Assembly (NCBI RefSeq): GCF_964019385.1
Contig: NC_088643.1
Coordinates: forward strand, 3,668,804 to 3,732,803
DNA length: 64,000 nt
Origin: Sycon ciliatum
Taxonomy: Eukaryota > Porifera > Calcarea > Leucosolenida > Sycettidae
Reading direction: 5' to 3'
The notes beneath the pieces were generated by a model that saw only the letters and a list, made by a program, of their open reading frames with translations, searched no databases and was not told the DNA's origin. The number at the start of each line of letters is the position of its first letter. Position 1 is the first letter of the stretch. Positions 31,640-44,300 of the stretch are shown in pieces. Both the position numbers and the translations under genes were made by a program.

Positions 31640-32692
31640 GGACCTTGAACCTTGAACTTTGAACTTGCCCATTGCCAAAGACAATGATAGCGAAAGGACT
31701 ATTTTGGCCGCAACCGGCAGAACGGTTCGTGGCGCTTAAGGTCGCCGGGGCGGCGGCAGGTCTTCCCGCATGCACAGTGATACGCTGGCTCGGCGGAGAC
31801 ATCACCGGGCTGAGGACTGCAGTGGATAACCTCCCTCCACTCCGAGCAGTTCTGATCAGTGTCCAGCCATTCCTTCTCTGGGATAGGTGGATGAGTGCGG
31901 TTGAAATCGTCCCCAACTACATCCCGCCAACGCTTGCGTGGGTCGTGCTGAGGCCGAGTCGCGGAGAGCCTCCAAACAGTGTACAATTGGGCAGACGGTC
32001 ATCGTCCATGCGACCAATATGGCCGAACCATCGTAGCCGACGCTCGTGGATGATGTCGCCGATGTCTGAGTCGATTCCGATGGTCTTCGCCAATGTGGTA
32101 GAAGTGACTCGATCATCCCATTGCTGGTGTCTCGAGATGCCGACAACAGCCCGCACGCACTGATGGTGGAATGTGTTAAGACGGCGCAGATCAGCAGCCT
32201 TGGTCGTCCAGGTCTCAGCTCCATACAAAAGGGTCATAAGAACAAGAGCCATGTAGACATGACGTAGGCATGGGAGGGACAAGGGGAGGTTCCTGAAGAC
32301 AGATGACCACAAGCAACCAAACACCCGAGACGCCTTAGAAGTCCGCGACTGCACATCATGCGCACAAAGACCATCCTGTTGAATCGCGGACCCAAGATAC
32401 ATGAACTGGTCAACGGCCTCAATGGTGTTATTCCCAAGATGAACTGGCTCACCAGTGGGAGTGTTGATTGACAAGGCTTTGGTCTTCGTTAAGCTGACGC
32501 TCAATCCCCAGCCTGCAGCACAGGGTACAAACGTCTCCGTGCTCCAGTCAAGGGATGCCTTTGACGTGGCGTATAGCACAGCATCGTCAGCAAACTGCGA
32601 CTCGGTTACAGCAGATATGACTGCAGTTCGTTCGCCAACCAGTTTTCTCCCAACTTTGTACTGCAGCTCGACGCCTACGTGCGGGCACATAG

Positions 32693-32693
<1 letters not shown>
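31640..32693 (-). pseudogene. LINE ORF fragment on minus, frameshifted
   Basis: Reads from about 32693 down: FADDAVLYATS (catalytic Asp pair), LSVSLTKTKALSIN, FMYLGSAIQQDG, LYGAETWTTKAADLRRLNTF, RRLRWFGHIGRMDDDRLP. A frameshift near 31960-31990 moves to another frame, which ends with one CX3C-like finger (CACGKTCRRPGDLKRHEPFC) and a stop near 31699. Past the stop the minus strand ends in an AGTTCAA-type short repeat tail (31640-31665). The upstream RT part is lost and the fragment begins at a (GT)n tract. Same lineage as 4034-5771 but a different subfamily, with one finger seen. Confidence 0.8.

Positions 32694-32762
<69 letters not shown>
32694..32762. repeat. (CA)n microsatellite
   Basis: About 34 units; on minus it is the (GT)n tract that precedes the LINE fragment. 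Confidence 0.96.
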
Positions 32763-32764
<2 letters not shown>

Positions 32765-32881
32765 GTCGCTCCTGGATGGCGAGGACAGACGTTGAGGACC
32801 CTTGGTCATTGGCAGGGTTGTCACCTCCAAAGCAGCTACGTGTAGTCGCATGCCCGCGGGGCACAGCAATACGAAATATTG

Positions 32882-33242
32882 GTAGCGACTTCGGCGATAA
32901 TTTTATAGAAAAGGATTTGCTCCCCACCCTGGAGCTTGCACTTTTCCGCCGACTTGACTTGGCACTTGACTGATTCACGACTGCCATCCAGAGCACACGA
33001 GAATACAATTGAACCTTCCACTCGGCAAACCTGCAAGAAAGCACCACTCCCTGCTCAATACCCTATGTTTCGGGGAATCAGTTGAGCTTGAGCAGGCCGA
33101 GGAAGATTGTGCCTGAAGAGCACCACTTACTAGTACCTCAACTTACCGGTATATTGTGCTCTCCAGCGGAAAAAGTGGAAAAGCGCGAACTCCAGTGTGG
33201 GCAGCAAACCCATTTCTATCAAATTATCGCCGAAGTCGCTAC
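32882..33242. mobile_element. Inverted-repeat element, GTAGCGACTTCGGCG ends (copy 1)
   Basis: GTAGCGACTTCGGCGATAAT and its complement at the right end. The interior has TGATTCACGACTGCCATCC and GAGCTTGAGCAGGCCGAGGA, shared with copies at 46350-46608 and 51741-52239. No ORF. Confidence 0.75.
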
Positions 33243-33959
33243 CACTTTTTTTGGAAATAAAATATGTTCAGCAAACCCAAGAGTATATTAACCAGGGTGT
33301 ACAGCTCCGCATCTATGCTGCATAAAATCAATCTCACACAGAAGGTTGTTGTTTTGGTTATCATGACTCATAGAAATCTCGTCATACCGTATTTTTTGTG
33401 CTAAATCACCGTACCACTAAGGTGTTCACAGGAAATTCGCATGCGCTTTTCACCTTTAGTGCGACAAGCGCCAAAAGCTTCCCGTCTCCGAGAAAGATAT
33501 TTTTATGTTGGTTTGCGTTGCGCAAACCGTAGTTAACCTAGATGCCACAGGCACAGGGCCGCGTCTCCCACCGCGCAGTCATCCTCGCTGTACTACTACG
33601 CCAAGTCGCAGCACACGCACGCACACACACGAGCACACGCACACACACACACACACACACACAAGCCCATACATACAAGCACAAGCACACACATACACAT
33701 TTAACTAAGTACACCTGGACACATCGCCTTGAGTGGACCCTTGGCCGAGAGGAATTTCCACGGGGAAGAGGAGAACACATGTGCATTCTGTGCGGAAGAA
33801 GGGTTTGCCTTAGCCAATGTGTAGTTATGTATGTTGTATGTTCAATGCCTCTCCCTAGTTCCACCCGCCTGGTTATCAAGGTTGGGAACACACCGCTACG
33901 ATTCTTCTTATCGAGGTAAGCTGCAGACTTCATCTCAACCTTCTATGTACTTCAAGCAC
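33243..33959. other. Stretch without a supported gene
   Basis: Holds short CA/CG repeats (33610-33700). Nothing else recognised. Confidence 0.4.
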
Positions 33960-33996
<37 letters not shown>

Positions 33997-34007
33997 CGTC
34001 GTCATCG

Positions 34008-34098
<91 letters not shown>

Positions 34099-34117
34099 CG
34101 TCGTTGTTGTTGCTGCA
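33960..34117. repeat. (TTG)n trinucleotide repeat
   Basis: About 50 units with TCG interruptions. Confidence 0.96.
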
Positions 34118-34164
34118 CTTTCTGACTGTATTAGTATCTAGTTACAGTGGGGGACAGTTACTCT

Positions 34165-34405
34165 TAAGGTGGCTGGGGCGGTACAACTTTTTAGGGGTCA
34201 TTTTGATTACATTTTGACTGCATATTTGGGTTTATCGGCAAGGTGGAGATGAAATTTGAAAATGTTTTTTGGTGAATCTCTGGAGAAGGCTATTCTCCAG
34301 AGATTCACTAGAAAACATTTTCAAATTTCATCTCTGCCTTGCCGATAAACTCAAAAATGCAGTCAAAATTTTCCCAAAAAAGTTGTACCACCCCAGCCAC
34401 CATTA
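34165..34405. mobile_element. Foldback MITE, TAAGGTGGCTGGGG ends
   Basis: The two halves fold on each other almost fully: GGTGGCTGGGGCGGTACAAC at left, complement at right, centre at about 34290 (CTCTGGAGAAGGCTATTCTCCAGAG). Confidence 0.9.
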
Positions 34406-34439
34406 TATTCCTTTCCTTTCTCAATTTATTATTAGTTTC

Positions 34440-36181
34440 GCAATCTATAACCTTCACATGCAAAGACGCAAATCCACACAATCAAGTAGACACTTCCTTT
34501 CCTCGTCATCAGTTCGGTTCCATCGTCACCCGAGTAGACAAATGTGAATTTGTCAGTCGTAGCGTTCCAAGTAGCACCACGCGTCTTTGTTAATGGCAGA
34601 TTGCTGTGCGTGTGATCACCAACTTGGGTTATCTTCTCGGGGATGCGGTTCTCTTCTGGGATACCTGACATGACTGCTTCAGAATTGGACAGCCACTTGC
34701 GAATATTGAAGCGACACAAGAACGACTGGCGGTGCATATGTCAGGGAACGAGTGAAGCATATCGTCGACGTAGAAGTCATCATTGCTGAAATATCGGAAG
34801 AGTATCGATCTCCGAACATGTTGGCTGTTTCTTCCAGCGCTCTTTCGGCAAGTGGCCGTCCAATTCTGAAGCAGTCATGTCAGGTATAACGATTGAATTG
34901 ATACACATCAGGTGCACTCTCTCGATTCGGACGCCATAGAAAGCGATGCCATTTCCGGTCCGGCTTGTTCAGCATGATCTGTAGGAACATCTCTGAAATG
35001 TCTCTCACTAGAGCTACAGGTTCCCGGCAGAAGCGGAGAAGAACGTGAACCAAGTTGTTCTGAGTCTTTCGACTGGCATACATATCCTGGTTCATTGATG
35101 TGCCGTTCCACTGTGCCGAGGCATCGGACACGACCCTGACCTTGGTGGTCGCACGATCATTTTTCGCCACAGGAAAGTGAGGAAGGTACCAGTGGTGATC
35201 GCCGTCTTCAGCGACTGTCGTGGTATCCACCTTCTCCCTGTAGTGTTTAGTTAGATACGTTTCCCATCGCTTGTCGATAGGATTCGTACGCTGTTGGGCG
35301 TTTGTTGAGTGAGCGCTCCAGCGATTGAAGTCGTAGTTTTGCTTGTAGCTTGTAGGATGACAGGCTGGTTGGTGTCCCGTCAGCTGCACTCCAAGGATGC
35401 CAATTTCAAATCGTGACCCATTGTGACGTAACGATTGGGTTACCAGCGTCACGGCTCTCTTTTCATCTGGGGTCAGGTATGGTGTATCCATGCAAACCGT
35501 CTCAAGCTCCCAGAGGCTCCCAGAGGCTCTGGACGATCTCGTCAAGTGCTGGCTCCCTTCGTGCTTCAACGTTGGATGAATCAGTGCATGTCATTTCACT
35601 CTTGGAATTCTGCTCATCAGAGACTGGACCAAAGCACACCCAACCGACTGGTGTGAGCTGCGCAACAGGCTCACCGATTTTACCGCGCGAGGTGAGAAGG
35701 TGTGCTGCGTTGAGGCCAACTAGGACGTTAAACCGCGTGGAACTGCTTGATGTCGGGAATTCAATGTTGTGCAGGTTAGGCCAATTCTTCTCCTCATTCC
35801 AGTCACCAGGTTCCAGTGGTGCAGTGATACTTGGGAGGGCAACAGCGGAAAATGCCGAGTCTGGAGCGTCACCATCCTGGATGACAGACAGTTTCACTCT
35901 CTCACGATCAGCTTGGATCATCTTTCCGCCTAGTACTGTTGTGGATTGTTTCTCGATCTCTCCCGACAGTCTTCTCGAATAAAGCTGATCAACGAGGCTG
36001 GATCTAACAATGCTGCGACTTGTTGGTGTTGACTGCCGGTCTTCACCTGGACGGGCACTGTCATAAATGATACATGCGGCAACGAGTCATCACGAGTGCT
36101 GAATGTGTTGGAGCCAAAGTGCACACTGGCGTTCGTAGTGCCGCTGGTCTTATCACCACCTTGGCTTGACTCATTGTTCAT
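34440..36181 (-). pseudogene. BEL/Pao retrotransposon protease-RT fragment
   Basis: On minus, from 36181: protease-like AALLDPASLISFI (in intact relatives the motif begins Asp-Thr/Ser-Gly; here Asp-Pro-Ala), then NWPNLHNIEFP and TPVGWVCFGP, then RT with HWYLPHFPV, KVRVVSDASAQWNG, LLRFCREPVALVRDISEMF and HRFLWRPN, then FNIRKWLSNSEAV and TRGATWNATTDKFTF. This order (protease, linker, RT, start of RNase H) is that of BEL/Pao pol. The frame is broken at about 34740-34880 and 35500-35930. Gag, most of RNase H and integrase are missing. Confidence 0.82.
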
Positions 36182-36189
36182 CTTCCTGC

Positions 36190-36385
36190 TGTGGTGTCAG
36201 ACAGAGTTTATTCACAACTAGCAAGGAGGACTACAAACGAAGAACAACATTCCAAAGCAGTGTGCGAACACAAAAGGAGAGTGTGTACAAGCGCATATGG
36301 AAGCAGGAGCTCTAGGCGCGTGCATACGAGGTGCAGGAGTGCCACCATATACGGAAGTATGCCATATACATCATGCCCCCCCCCC
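36190..36385 (-). repeat. Possible LTR of the BEL/Pao fragment
   Basis: On minus, a TG...CA block (TGATGTATATGG to CTGACACCACA) with an AATAAA signal near its end, preceded by a G tract of ten that looks like a polypurine tract. It directly precedes the protease ORF, so gag would be deleted. Not matched to a second LTR in the window. Confidence 0.35.
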
Positions 36386-36744
36386 TGAGATAAAAACGTA
36401 CAAGTGTTTATCTATATAAATCAACAAAAAATAATAACGTGAAACTGCATGTGCGTAGCAAATGACATGTCGCGGAGCTGCAGCAACTTCCAACAGACTT
36501 GTAAAAGGGATAATTGCGAAATTTTATACATGAAGATTTCAACTGCGAGACAATGGGAATGACAATAGGCCATATGCATTCAAACCGCGCGGAAAAAGTC
36601 TGCGGGGACACTTCTTTTGTTGCGCCCACATGTAGTGATTATTTGTACTGTAGAAGTATTGCTGTGGGTGGAAGAGAGTAGATTGTTTCCTTTGTAGCTG
36701 GAAGGTCGTTCTTCATCGCCTTGTTTCTGGCAGTTTCAGAAAGG

Positions 36745-37197
36745 ATGCCTGGTCATGCCAGCTGCATTGTACCGTGCTGCCCCAACAGGAAAGATCGATG
36801 CAAGTGGGGTTTGGTTGAGAGTGACGAGAAGAGAGCTGGACGAAAGTTCTACGTAAAGAGAAGATTGTGCCAGTCAACTTTAGCTAGGAAAGGCTGCGAC
36901 AACTGCGATCCAGCTTGTAAATCCTTGTCCTTCCATCGCCTCAAGGCCGACTCGGAGCTGAGGAAGAAATGGTTGCAGGCGATACCAAGGGCAAACATGC
37001 AGCCAACGCCAAATTCATACGTGTTTTCCGGTCTCGAGTGTTGTAATACCAGCAATGATGAGGCTGATGTGGGTCCCAGTCTTTACTTCTACTTCTACTG
37101 TGTGTTCAAGCTTTCCATGTGTAGCCATGCACTGCATGTCCTTGCACTGTCAGGCTGCATAGATGTACCGGTAACAGGATGTGGTACATCTGTATAG
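36745..37197 (+). CDS. THAP-like zinc finger ORF, incomplete
   Basis: Begins MPGHASCIVPCCPNR and reaches SLSFHRLKADSELRKKWLQA, the CxxC...FHR....KKW pattern of THAP DNA-binding domains, found in transcription factors and in P-element, PIF and other transposases. The final Cys-x2-His pair and AVPTIF box are not present: the ORF reads SYVFSGLE where a Cys is expected, so the zinc site is broken or continues through a splice near 37030. It lies opposite and 1.1 kb away from the YqaJ gene; the two could be the two genes of one DNA transposon. The C-terminal part after about 37060 looks non-coding. Confidence 0.5.
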   Translation: MPGHASCIVPCCPNRKDRCKWGLVESDEKRAGRKFYVKRRLCQSTLARKGCDNCDPACKSLSFHRLKADSELRKKWLQAIPRANMQPTPNSYVFSGLECCNTSNDEADVGPSLYFYFYCVFKLSMCSHALHVLALSGCIDVPVTGCGTSV

Positions 37198-37255
37198 TCT
37201 CACAATGTGTGTGTACTAAATTTGTAATGCGATCAAGTCCTGCTATGGTATATAT

Positions 37256-38090
37256 TAGGGGTGAAACGAACGAACGAAAGTTCGAATATTCGTTCGAAAA
37301 ATTTGAAAACGAACGAACGAACTCGCAAGATTGATAAACGAACACAGTAAGCAAGCATAAAGATCGCTTGTGACTAGATCACGAAGGAGCCGCGGAGGTT
37401 GGGAGATCGCGAGCTTGCACGCTGATCGACTGTGTTTGCCTTGATGATCACTTGAAGCAAGTTGAAGGAGTTGAGTGTCGCGTCGGGACAAAGTTTCTTG
37501 AAATATTTCTGTGTGTCCGTTTGAGTTAGATTTGTACTCGTAGTGAAAGGATTCGAGTCGCTTGTGACATCTGTTCCTGAAAGCAAACGTGCACTGGTTG
37601 CAATCATGTCAAAACATTCGAGCCTTTCATCGCGATCCGGAGTTGGAGCGGAATTTGATAAAGTGGTCGGGAAAGACGAAGTCCTTTTCTCAATTTCAAA
37701 AAGGTTCTATCACACAGCAGAGCGACGACGAGCAATCTTCGTACCCACGTCAAGAAGTACCGTTCTCCTGCTCTGACGACCTGAGCTGAGCTAGCGATGA
37801 GAAGAAAACTCTCGTCCGGACGATGGTGATGGACTTTGCAGCTAGCTGCAAAACCCTGTAATCCAGCTCAGGCGGACGTGATAAAAAAAATATTTCTGTT
37901 CTGGCAGTGTATCGTACACCGTCAATACTGAACTGTGGCCAGCCAAGTACAGAGAACGCCAGTACTGACAGACTGCATGGTCTTCAAAAAAATTCATCCA
38001 TGAAATACATAATGGAGAATGTTCGTTCGAGTTCGTTCGTTAGTGTGAGAGTTCGTTCGTATTCAAAATTCGATGTTCGTTTCACCCCTA
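37256..38090. mobile_element. hAT-type element, 8-bp duplication GTATATAT
   Basis: Ends TAGGGGTGAAACGAACGAAC and complement; 8-bp direct repeats GTATATAT at 37248-37255 and 38091-38098. GTTCGTTCG motifs are repeated near both ends. 835 bp, no transposase. Confidence 0.92.
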
Positions 38091-38128
38091 GTATATATGT
38101 GAAGTTCAGACGAGCTCTGCACACTCAT

Positions 38129-38221
<93 letters not shown>

Positions 38222-38244
38222 CACACACACACACACACACACAC
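38129..38244. repeat. (CA)n microsatellite
   Basis: Perfect CA with two ATG interruptions. Confidence 0.95.
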
Positions 38245-38336
38245 GCATGTCCACCATCAAACGGATTACACGGGAGTTGAATACCGCACATACCCAAAAT
38301 ATCCGAGGCAAATAGGAATCAGTGCAATGTCATTCC

Positions 38337-41300
38337 TCACTGGTATTTCCTGACCAGTTCTGGCAAGACATGTTCAAAGTAGAAATCACGGATAACAGTC
38401 AACGTGCTAGATATGAAATCATTATTAGGTACGATCCGCTCCACATGCAGCTCAGTTGGTGACCACACAACAAAGTCACAATAGTCTGCCCCACTGGCAA
38501 AGAGTTGCATCTGGACTTGGGTGAAGTACTGATGTCCTTGACGAAGACGCCAGGCAGACTCTACCTTCTCAATACAAAACTGACTCTTCTTCTCTGCGGC
38601 ATCATCAAAACACCTGTCCTTACACAGGAATGGGCATTTCACTTCCACAATGCCATTGGCGCCGGCAACCAGAGCATCTGGAGTTGCAGCAAACCAAGGC
38701 TCTGTGACACTGATGAACATGCCCGTTGGTTCGGTCACTTGATCTTTGCTGTAAAACACAAGATAGAAACAAACCACAGTTTCATGGAGATTCTTAGTAT
38801 TATCTTATCCCCATGATCTTGAAATCACCATAAGGAAAATAGGGAGTGAAAACACAGGCAAAGCGACAACCGCAAAAGCACACAGCGAAAAAAATATACG
38901 GCATAACATTCCCGGGACTAGCCACAAACAGTTGCCGTTGAACTGAACTTTACAATAAATAATCATAGGAATAAACCACCCAACAAAGCATTCATTCCGA
39001 TAGCTTACTGGACGTGGCTATGAGAAGACTTTGCTATCCAAATACGTACCGCTTTTGGTAAGCTTCGACGCCATCCTTTTCATGCTCGTTGCCGTACTTC
39101 GTGGCTTCCGTATAGAAGTGCTTACGAGCTGTCACTAGCCTGATCATGTTGTGAACACTGCTGGTTGACCTACGGTGTGAAATGGTATGGCTGACAGAGG
39201 CTGTGATGCGCTTTGCATGTTCCACAAACCATGTCTTGCTTAGTGTCTGGCACGCTGTGCGCATTCGCATCCCTTCCGCATCTTGCTTGGTGACGACGAC
39301 ATTCATCTCGTACCTGAGGTGAAAACCAAAATAGGAAAAAGAGAGAAAGTGGCGAAAACAAATCTGAGAAGAGATTCTATCAATCACGGAGGATACTTAA
39401 GCCCATTATGTCCTATCCTGTATCATGTTATCCTTTCACCCATTCACGGCATAGTCCTTCCCCTGCCTGTCGCCATGTATAGACGGTACGTGACCTCTCA
39501 CTACCCCCGTGCTACGCACGATACCATGCTCTGCTGGGCATGGCCTCCCTGACTCTTCACTATATCTACACTCATCTGTCTGTAAAATAAAGCACTTCCT
39601 TACCGTACTTCCGCACATATAAGCGCATGTGCTTATGTCCGGATATAAGCGCACCCCTCGATTATAAGCGCATGTGCTTATATGTGAACACTATTGGTGA
39701 AAAGGCGGGAGCGAAATATACCACTAAGTAGTGTGATGATACCATTGTTTAGGACACAGACAAACCTGTATTGCGCATATAAGCGCATGGGCTTCTACCC
39801 GAACATGTTTACACAGCCAAAGATCTTTTTTGCAGCAAATTTTCACTTATAAGCGCATGCGCTTATATGTGGGGAAGTACGGTATGTCAGTACATGACAC
39901 AACATGGTGTCAGAAGTTAGTCAACCAGGTCTACACTTCGAGTAGAAATGGCCAAGTTCGCGCCGCCTGCAGACTTTGATTTCTCCATTCCAGATGCCTG
40001 GCCGGCTTGGAAACGCCGGTTTGCGAGATATCGCCTCGCCTCAGAGCTCAACGCGAAAGACGAGAAAGTGCAAATCTCTACGTTGCTCTACTCGCTGGGC
40101 CCAGAGGCCGAAACTGTCTTCGATCAACTGGTATTCGACACTGTTGGAGACGAGGACAAGTATGGCAAGGTCATGACGAAGCTGGATGCTTACTTTACGC
40201 CAGCATTGAACGTGTTTCACCAGAGGACCATTTTCGAACAGTGTGTCCATCTTCCAGGAGAGTCCGTGGAAGAATTTGTTCGGAAACTTCACGCAGCAGC
40301 GAAGTTCTGTGACTTTGGTGACCAGAAGGACAACAGAATTCGAGATCGCCTCGTGGCTCACATTCTGGATCGTCAAGTCGCCAAGGAGCTGCAGCTGATT
40401 GAGCCCGCAAAACTCACCCTCACGGACGCAGTTCTCAGGGCCAGACAGGCCGAGAAAATTTCCGGAGACGTTGCAGCGCAAGCCGCCAGGCCGCAGGTCA
40501 ATGCTGCATCCCGCTTTGGAGGAAAGCAGCAAGATGCAAGGAGTCGCCACCAGCGCAGCGGCGTTCCATCGAAGCCTTCACCAACGCCGTCCACGCAGAG
40601 GAAGAGCGGCACTGCAGCTTCAACATGTCCGTGGTGTGGCCACGCTGGTTCGCACAAGAGCAACCGTTCTGCGTGTCCTGCGTTTGGTCGCAAGTGTAAT
40701 TCATGCGGCAAGCAGGGCCACTTCGCCGCCGTCTGTCTTTCCACTCCAGCCACCACGCGTGGTGCCAGAGCTGTCGAAAATGAATCGCTCGCGTCCCCGT
40801 CGCCATTCATGGGTGGTGTTGCAGAGCTGTCATCCAACGCCAGTCCTTCCCAGTCTACCGACGCCTGGTCAGTAAGTCTGCCTGTTTGCTCGACAAATTT
40901 GATATTCAAGATCGACACAGATGCAGATGTATCATGTATCACGCACTCCACGTATCAGAATCTCGTACAACGCCCTGTACTCACACCATCCACTACCAAA
41001 CTCCTTGGTCCATCTGGTGCACCTCTATCCATCAAGGGTCAGTTCACTGCAGACACCATGCACAAGAGTGAACTGTTCTCTATGGAGATCGTAGTTATCG
41101 ATGGTCCTGGATCTACCAACCTGTTGAGTCGCAGAGACTGCCTCCGACTTCGCCTGATCCAGCGTTTAGATGCAGCAGAATCGTGTACCAGCAAGCCAGC
41201 ACAGCCCATCGGTTGTATGGTTGGGCCCCCAGCTGATATCAAGCTCGTGGACGACGCCACGCCGTACCACTGTGGTGTTGCCCGCCGTGTGCCTCTGCCT

Positions 41301-44300
41301 CTACAGGACAAGGTCACAGAAGAGCTCGCACGTATGGAGGAAATGGGCATCATCGTCCGGGAAACGGGTCCCTCTGACTGGTGCTCTCCTATGGTGCCGG
41401 TTCGTAAACCAAATGGTCGCGTACGGATCTGCGTAGACCTAAAGAAGCTGAACGGCAACGTGAAGCGCGAGCACTTCCCTCTTCCGACAGTTGAGGACAC
41501 ACTGGCTAGGCTCGCCGGATCTACTGTCTTTTCCACGCTGGATGCCAACAGCGGCTTCTGGCAAGTGCCTCTCACGGAGTCTGCATCCAAGCTGACCACG
41601 TTCATCACGCCTGTGGGTCGGTTCCGATTCCTCCGGATGCCATTCGGTATAACCTCTGCACCGGAAATCTTCCAGCGACGCCTGCAGGACTTCCTCTCCC
41701 ACGTCAAAGGTTCCGAGGTATTCATGGACGACGTTCTGGTCCACGCCGCTAACGAAGCTGAACACGACCACCGGCTGGACACAACGCGCCAGGTCCTTGC
41801 CGACGCAGGCATCACTCTGAACCCCGACAAATGCCACCTCAAGCAGTCGTCAGTCAAGTACCTGGGACACATCGTCAGCGGGTCCGGTGTGAAACCCGAA
41901 CCCAGCAAAGTCTCCGCCATTGACGACCTCAAGGAGCCTACGAATGTTCCTGAGCTTCGCCGTGCCTTAGGTCTCTTCACCTACGTCGCCAGATTCATCC
42001 CGGAATTGGCTACGATCTCAGCGCCCCTCCGTCAGCTCCTGCACACCGACACTGATTGGTTCTGGGACTCCCCGCAGCAGGACGCGTTCCGTCGGCTGAA
42101 AGAGCTCGTCGTTTCAGCCCCGTGCTTAGTGCACTATGACCCCAAGCGCCCCATCATGGTCAGTGCAGATGCCAGCAGCTATGGCATTGGTGGTGTTCTG
42201 CTCCAGAAGCACGATGGCGACTGGCGCCCAGTAGCCTACGCCTCCCGTTCCCTGACCAAGACGGAACAAGGCTACGCGCAGATCGAAAAGGAATGCCTCG
42301 CAGCGGTGTGGACGTGCGAGAGGTTAGACCAGTACCTCTTCGGCGCTCCCAGGTTCATCGTGCAGACGGACCACAAGCCGCTGGTGCCACTGATCAACAC
42401 CAGAGACCTGGACAAGGTCCCCATCCGATGCCAACGAATGCTGCTCCGCTTCCTCCGGTACGAAGTCCAAGCCATACACGTTCCCGGCAAGGATCTGGTG
42501 GTGGCTGACACGCTTTCACGAGCGCCAGCATCGGCATCAGTTGACAACGTTCTGCAAGACGACATCGGCATGGTTTTATCAACCACTGCCGAAGATCTCA
42601 CGAGTCCATCCGTTCTCGCCGACCTAGCCAAGGCTACGTCTGAAGATCCCGTGCTATCCAGTGTGATGCGCTACGTCATCCATGGCTGGCCTGCTACCGT
42701 CCCTGACGACATCAAGCCGTTCCATCGTGAGCGAGGCCAGTTCGTCATGACCTTGTCATACTTGTCCTCGTCTCCAACGGTGTCGAATACCAGTTGATCG
42801 AAGACAGTTTCGGCCTCTGGGCCCAGCGAGTAGAGCAACGTAGAGATTTGCACTTTCTCGTCTTTCCCGTTGAGCTCTGAGGCGAGGCGATATCTCGCAA
42901 ACCGGCGTTTCCAAGCCGGCCAGGCATCTGGAATGGAGAAATCAAAGTCTGCAGGCGGCGCGAACTTGGCCATTTCTACTCGAAGTGTAGACCTGGTTGA
43001 CTAACTTCTGACACCATGTTGTGTCATGTACTGACATAAGGAAGTCGTTTATTTTACAGACAGATGAGTGTAGATATAGTGAAGAGTCAGGGAGGCCATG
43101 CCCAGCAGAGCATGGTATCGTGCGTAGCACGGGGGGTAGTGAGAGGTCACATACCGTCTATACATGGCGACAGGCAGGGGAAGGACTATGCCGTGAATGG
43201 GTGAAAGGATAACATGATACAGGATAGGACATCACATGCAAGGTGTCTTGTGCCACGGCTTTCGCCTGGTTGTTCCGTCCGTGCTACATCCTGAGATCCT
43301 CCAGAAGCTGCATGATGGTCACCAAGGTGTCACGAAGAGTAAAGCCCGTGCCCGCTTCTCGTCGTGGTGGCCAGGTATCTCTGCCGACATCGAGGCGTAC
43401 GTCGCCAAGTGCACTACCTGTATCAAGCAGCGTCATCAGTCTCCAGAGCCTCTTCAGACAACTCCGTTCCCCGAGCGTCCGTGGCAGCGTATCGCATCGG
43501 ATCTCTGTGATGTCGACGGCCGCCAATACCTGATTACCGTCGACTATTTCTCCCGTTACATTGATGTCGCTTGTCTCCCATCGACTACGTCACGGGCCGT
43601 CATTACTCATCTGAAGAGCATATTTGCTGCCCACGGCTATCCGGACATCTTCGTCAGCGATAACGGGCCACAGTTCGCTTCCGACGCCTTTGCACAGTTT
43701 ATGTCGTCGTGCAACATCACGCATCGGACCAGCAGCCCGAAGCATCCTCAAAGCAACGGCGAAGCAGAACGCGCCGTGCAGACTGCCAAACGACTCATCC
43801 GTGCGCCAGGTGATCTACAGCAGTCCCTCCTAGCGTATCGCTCCACACCCTGGCCAACGGCTATTCGCCTGCCGAACTCTTGTACGGCCGCAGGCTCCGC
43901 ACCAATCTTCCGTGCCCACCTGATCTCCTGCAACCCTCCTGGCCAGACATCACCGCTCTCCGGGCCAAGGAGCAGGAGGCTAAGCATCGGCAAGAAGATC
44001 ACTTCAATCAACGCTTCGCAGCCAAGTCGCTCTCCCCTCTGCCACTGGGAGCGAAAGTGTGGGTCGACGACAAGCGCGAGGGTACAGTGGTTGAGCAACT
44101 CACCGATCGCTCCTACAACATCGCCACCTCATCCGGTCTTCTGCGCCGAAACCGTCGTGCAGTGAAGTTGCTCCAGCCAGTGACTCCTCCCGGACCGGTG
44201 CCAGCAGTACCACCGGCCGCGCTAGTCCCGCAACAACAGCCTGTGCCTACGTCACAGCCAACTCTGCGTGCCCGCAACAACATCTAGCCACCGCAGAGAT

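Noticed and set aside
31917-33047. Single 376-residue minus ORF spanning LINE and upstream sequence
   Set aside because: The part above 32763 runs through a CA tract and an unrelated repeat element; only the part below 32693 has LINE homology.
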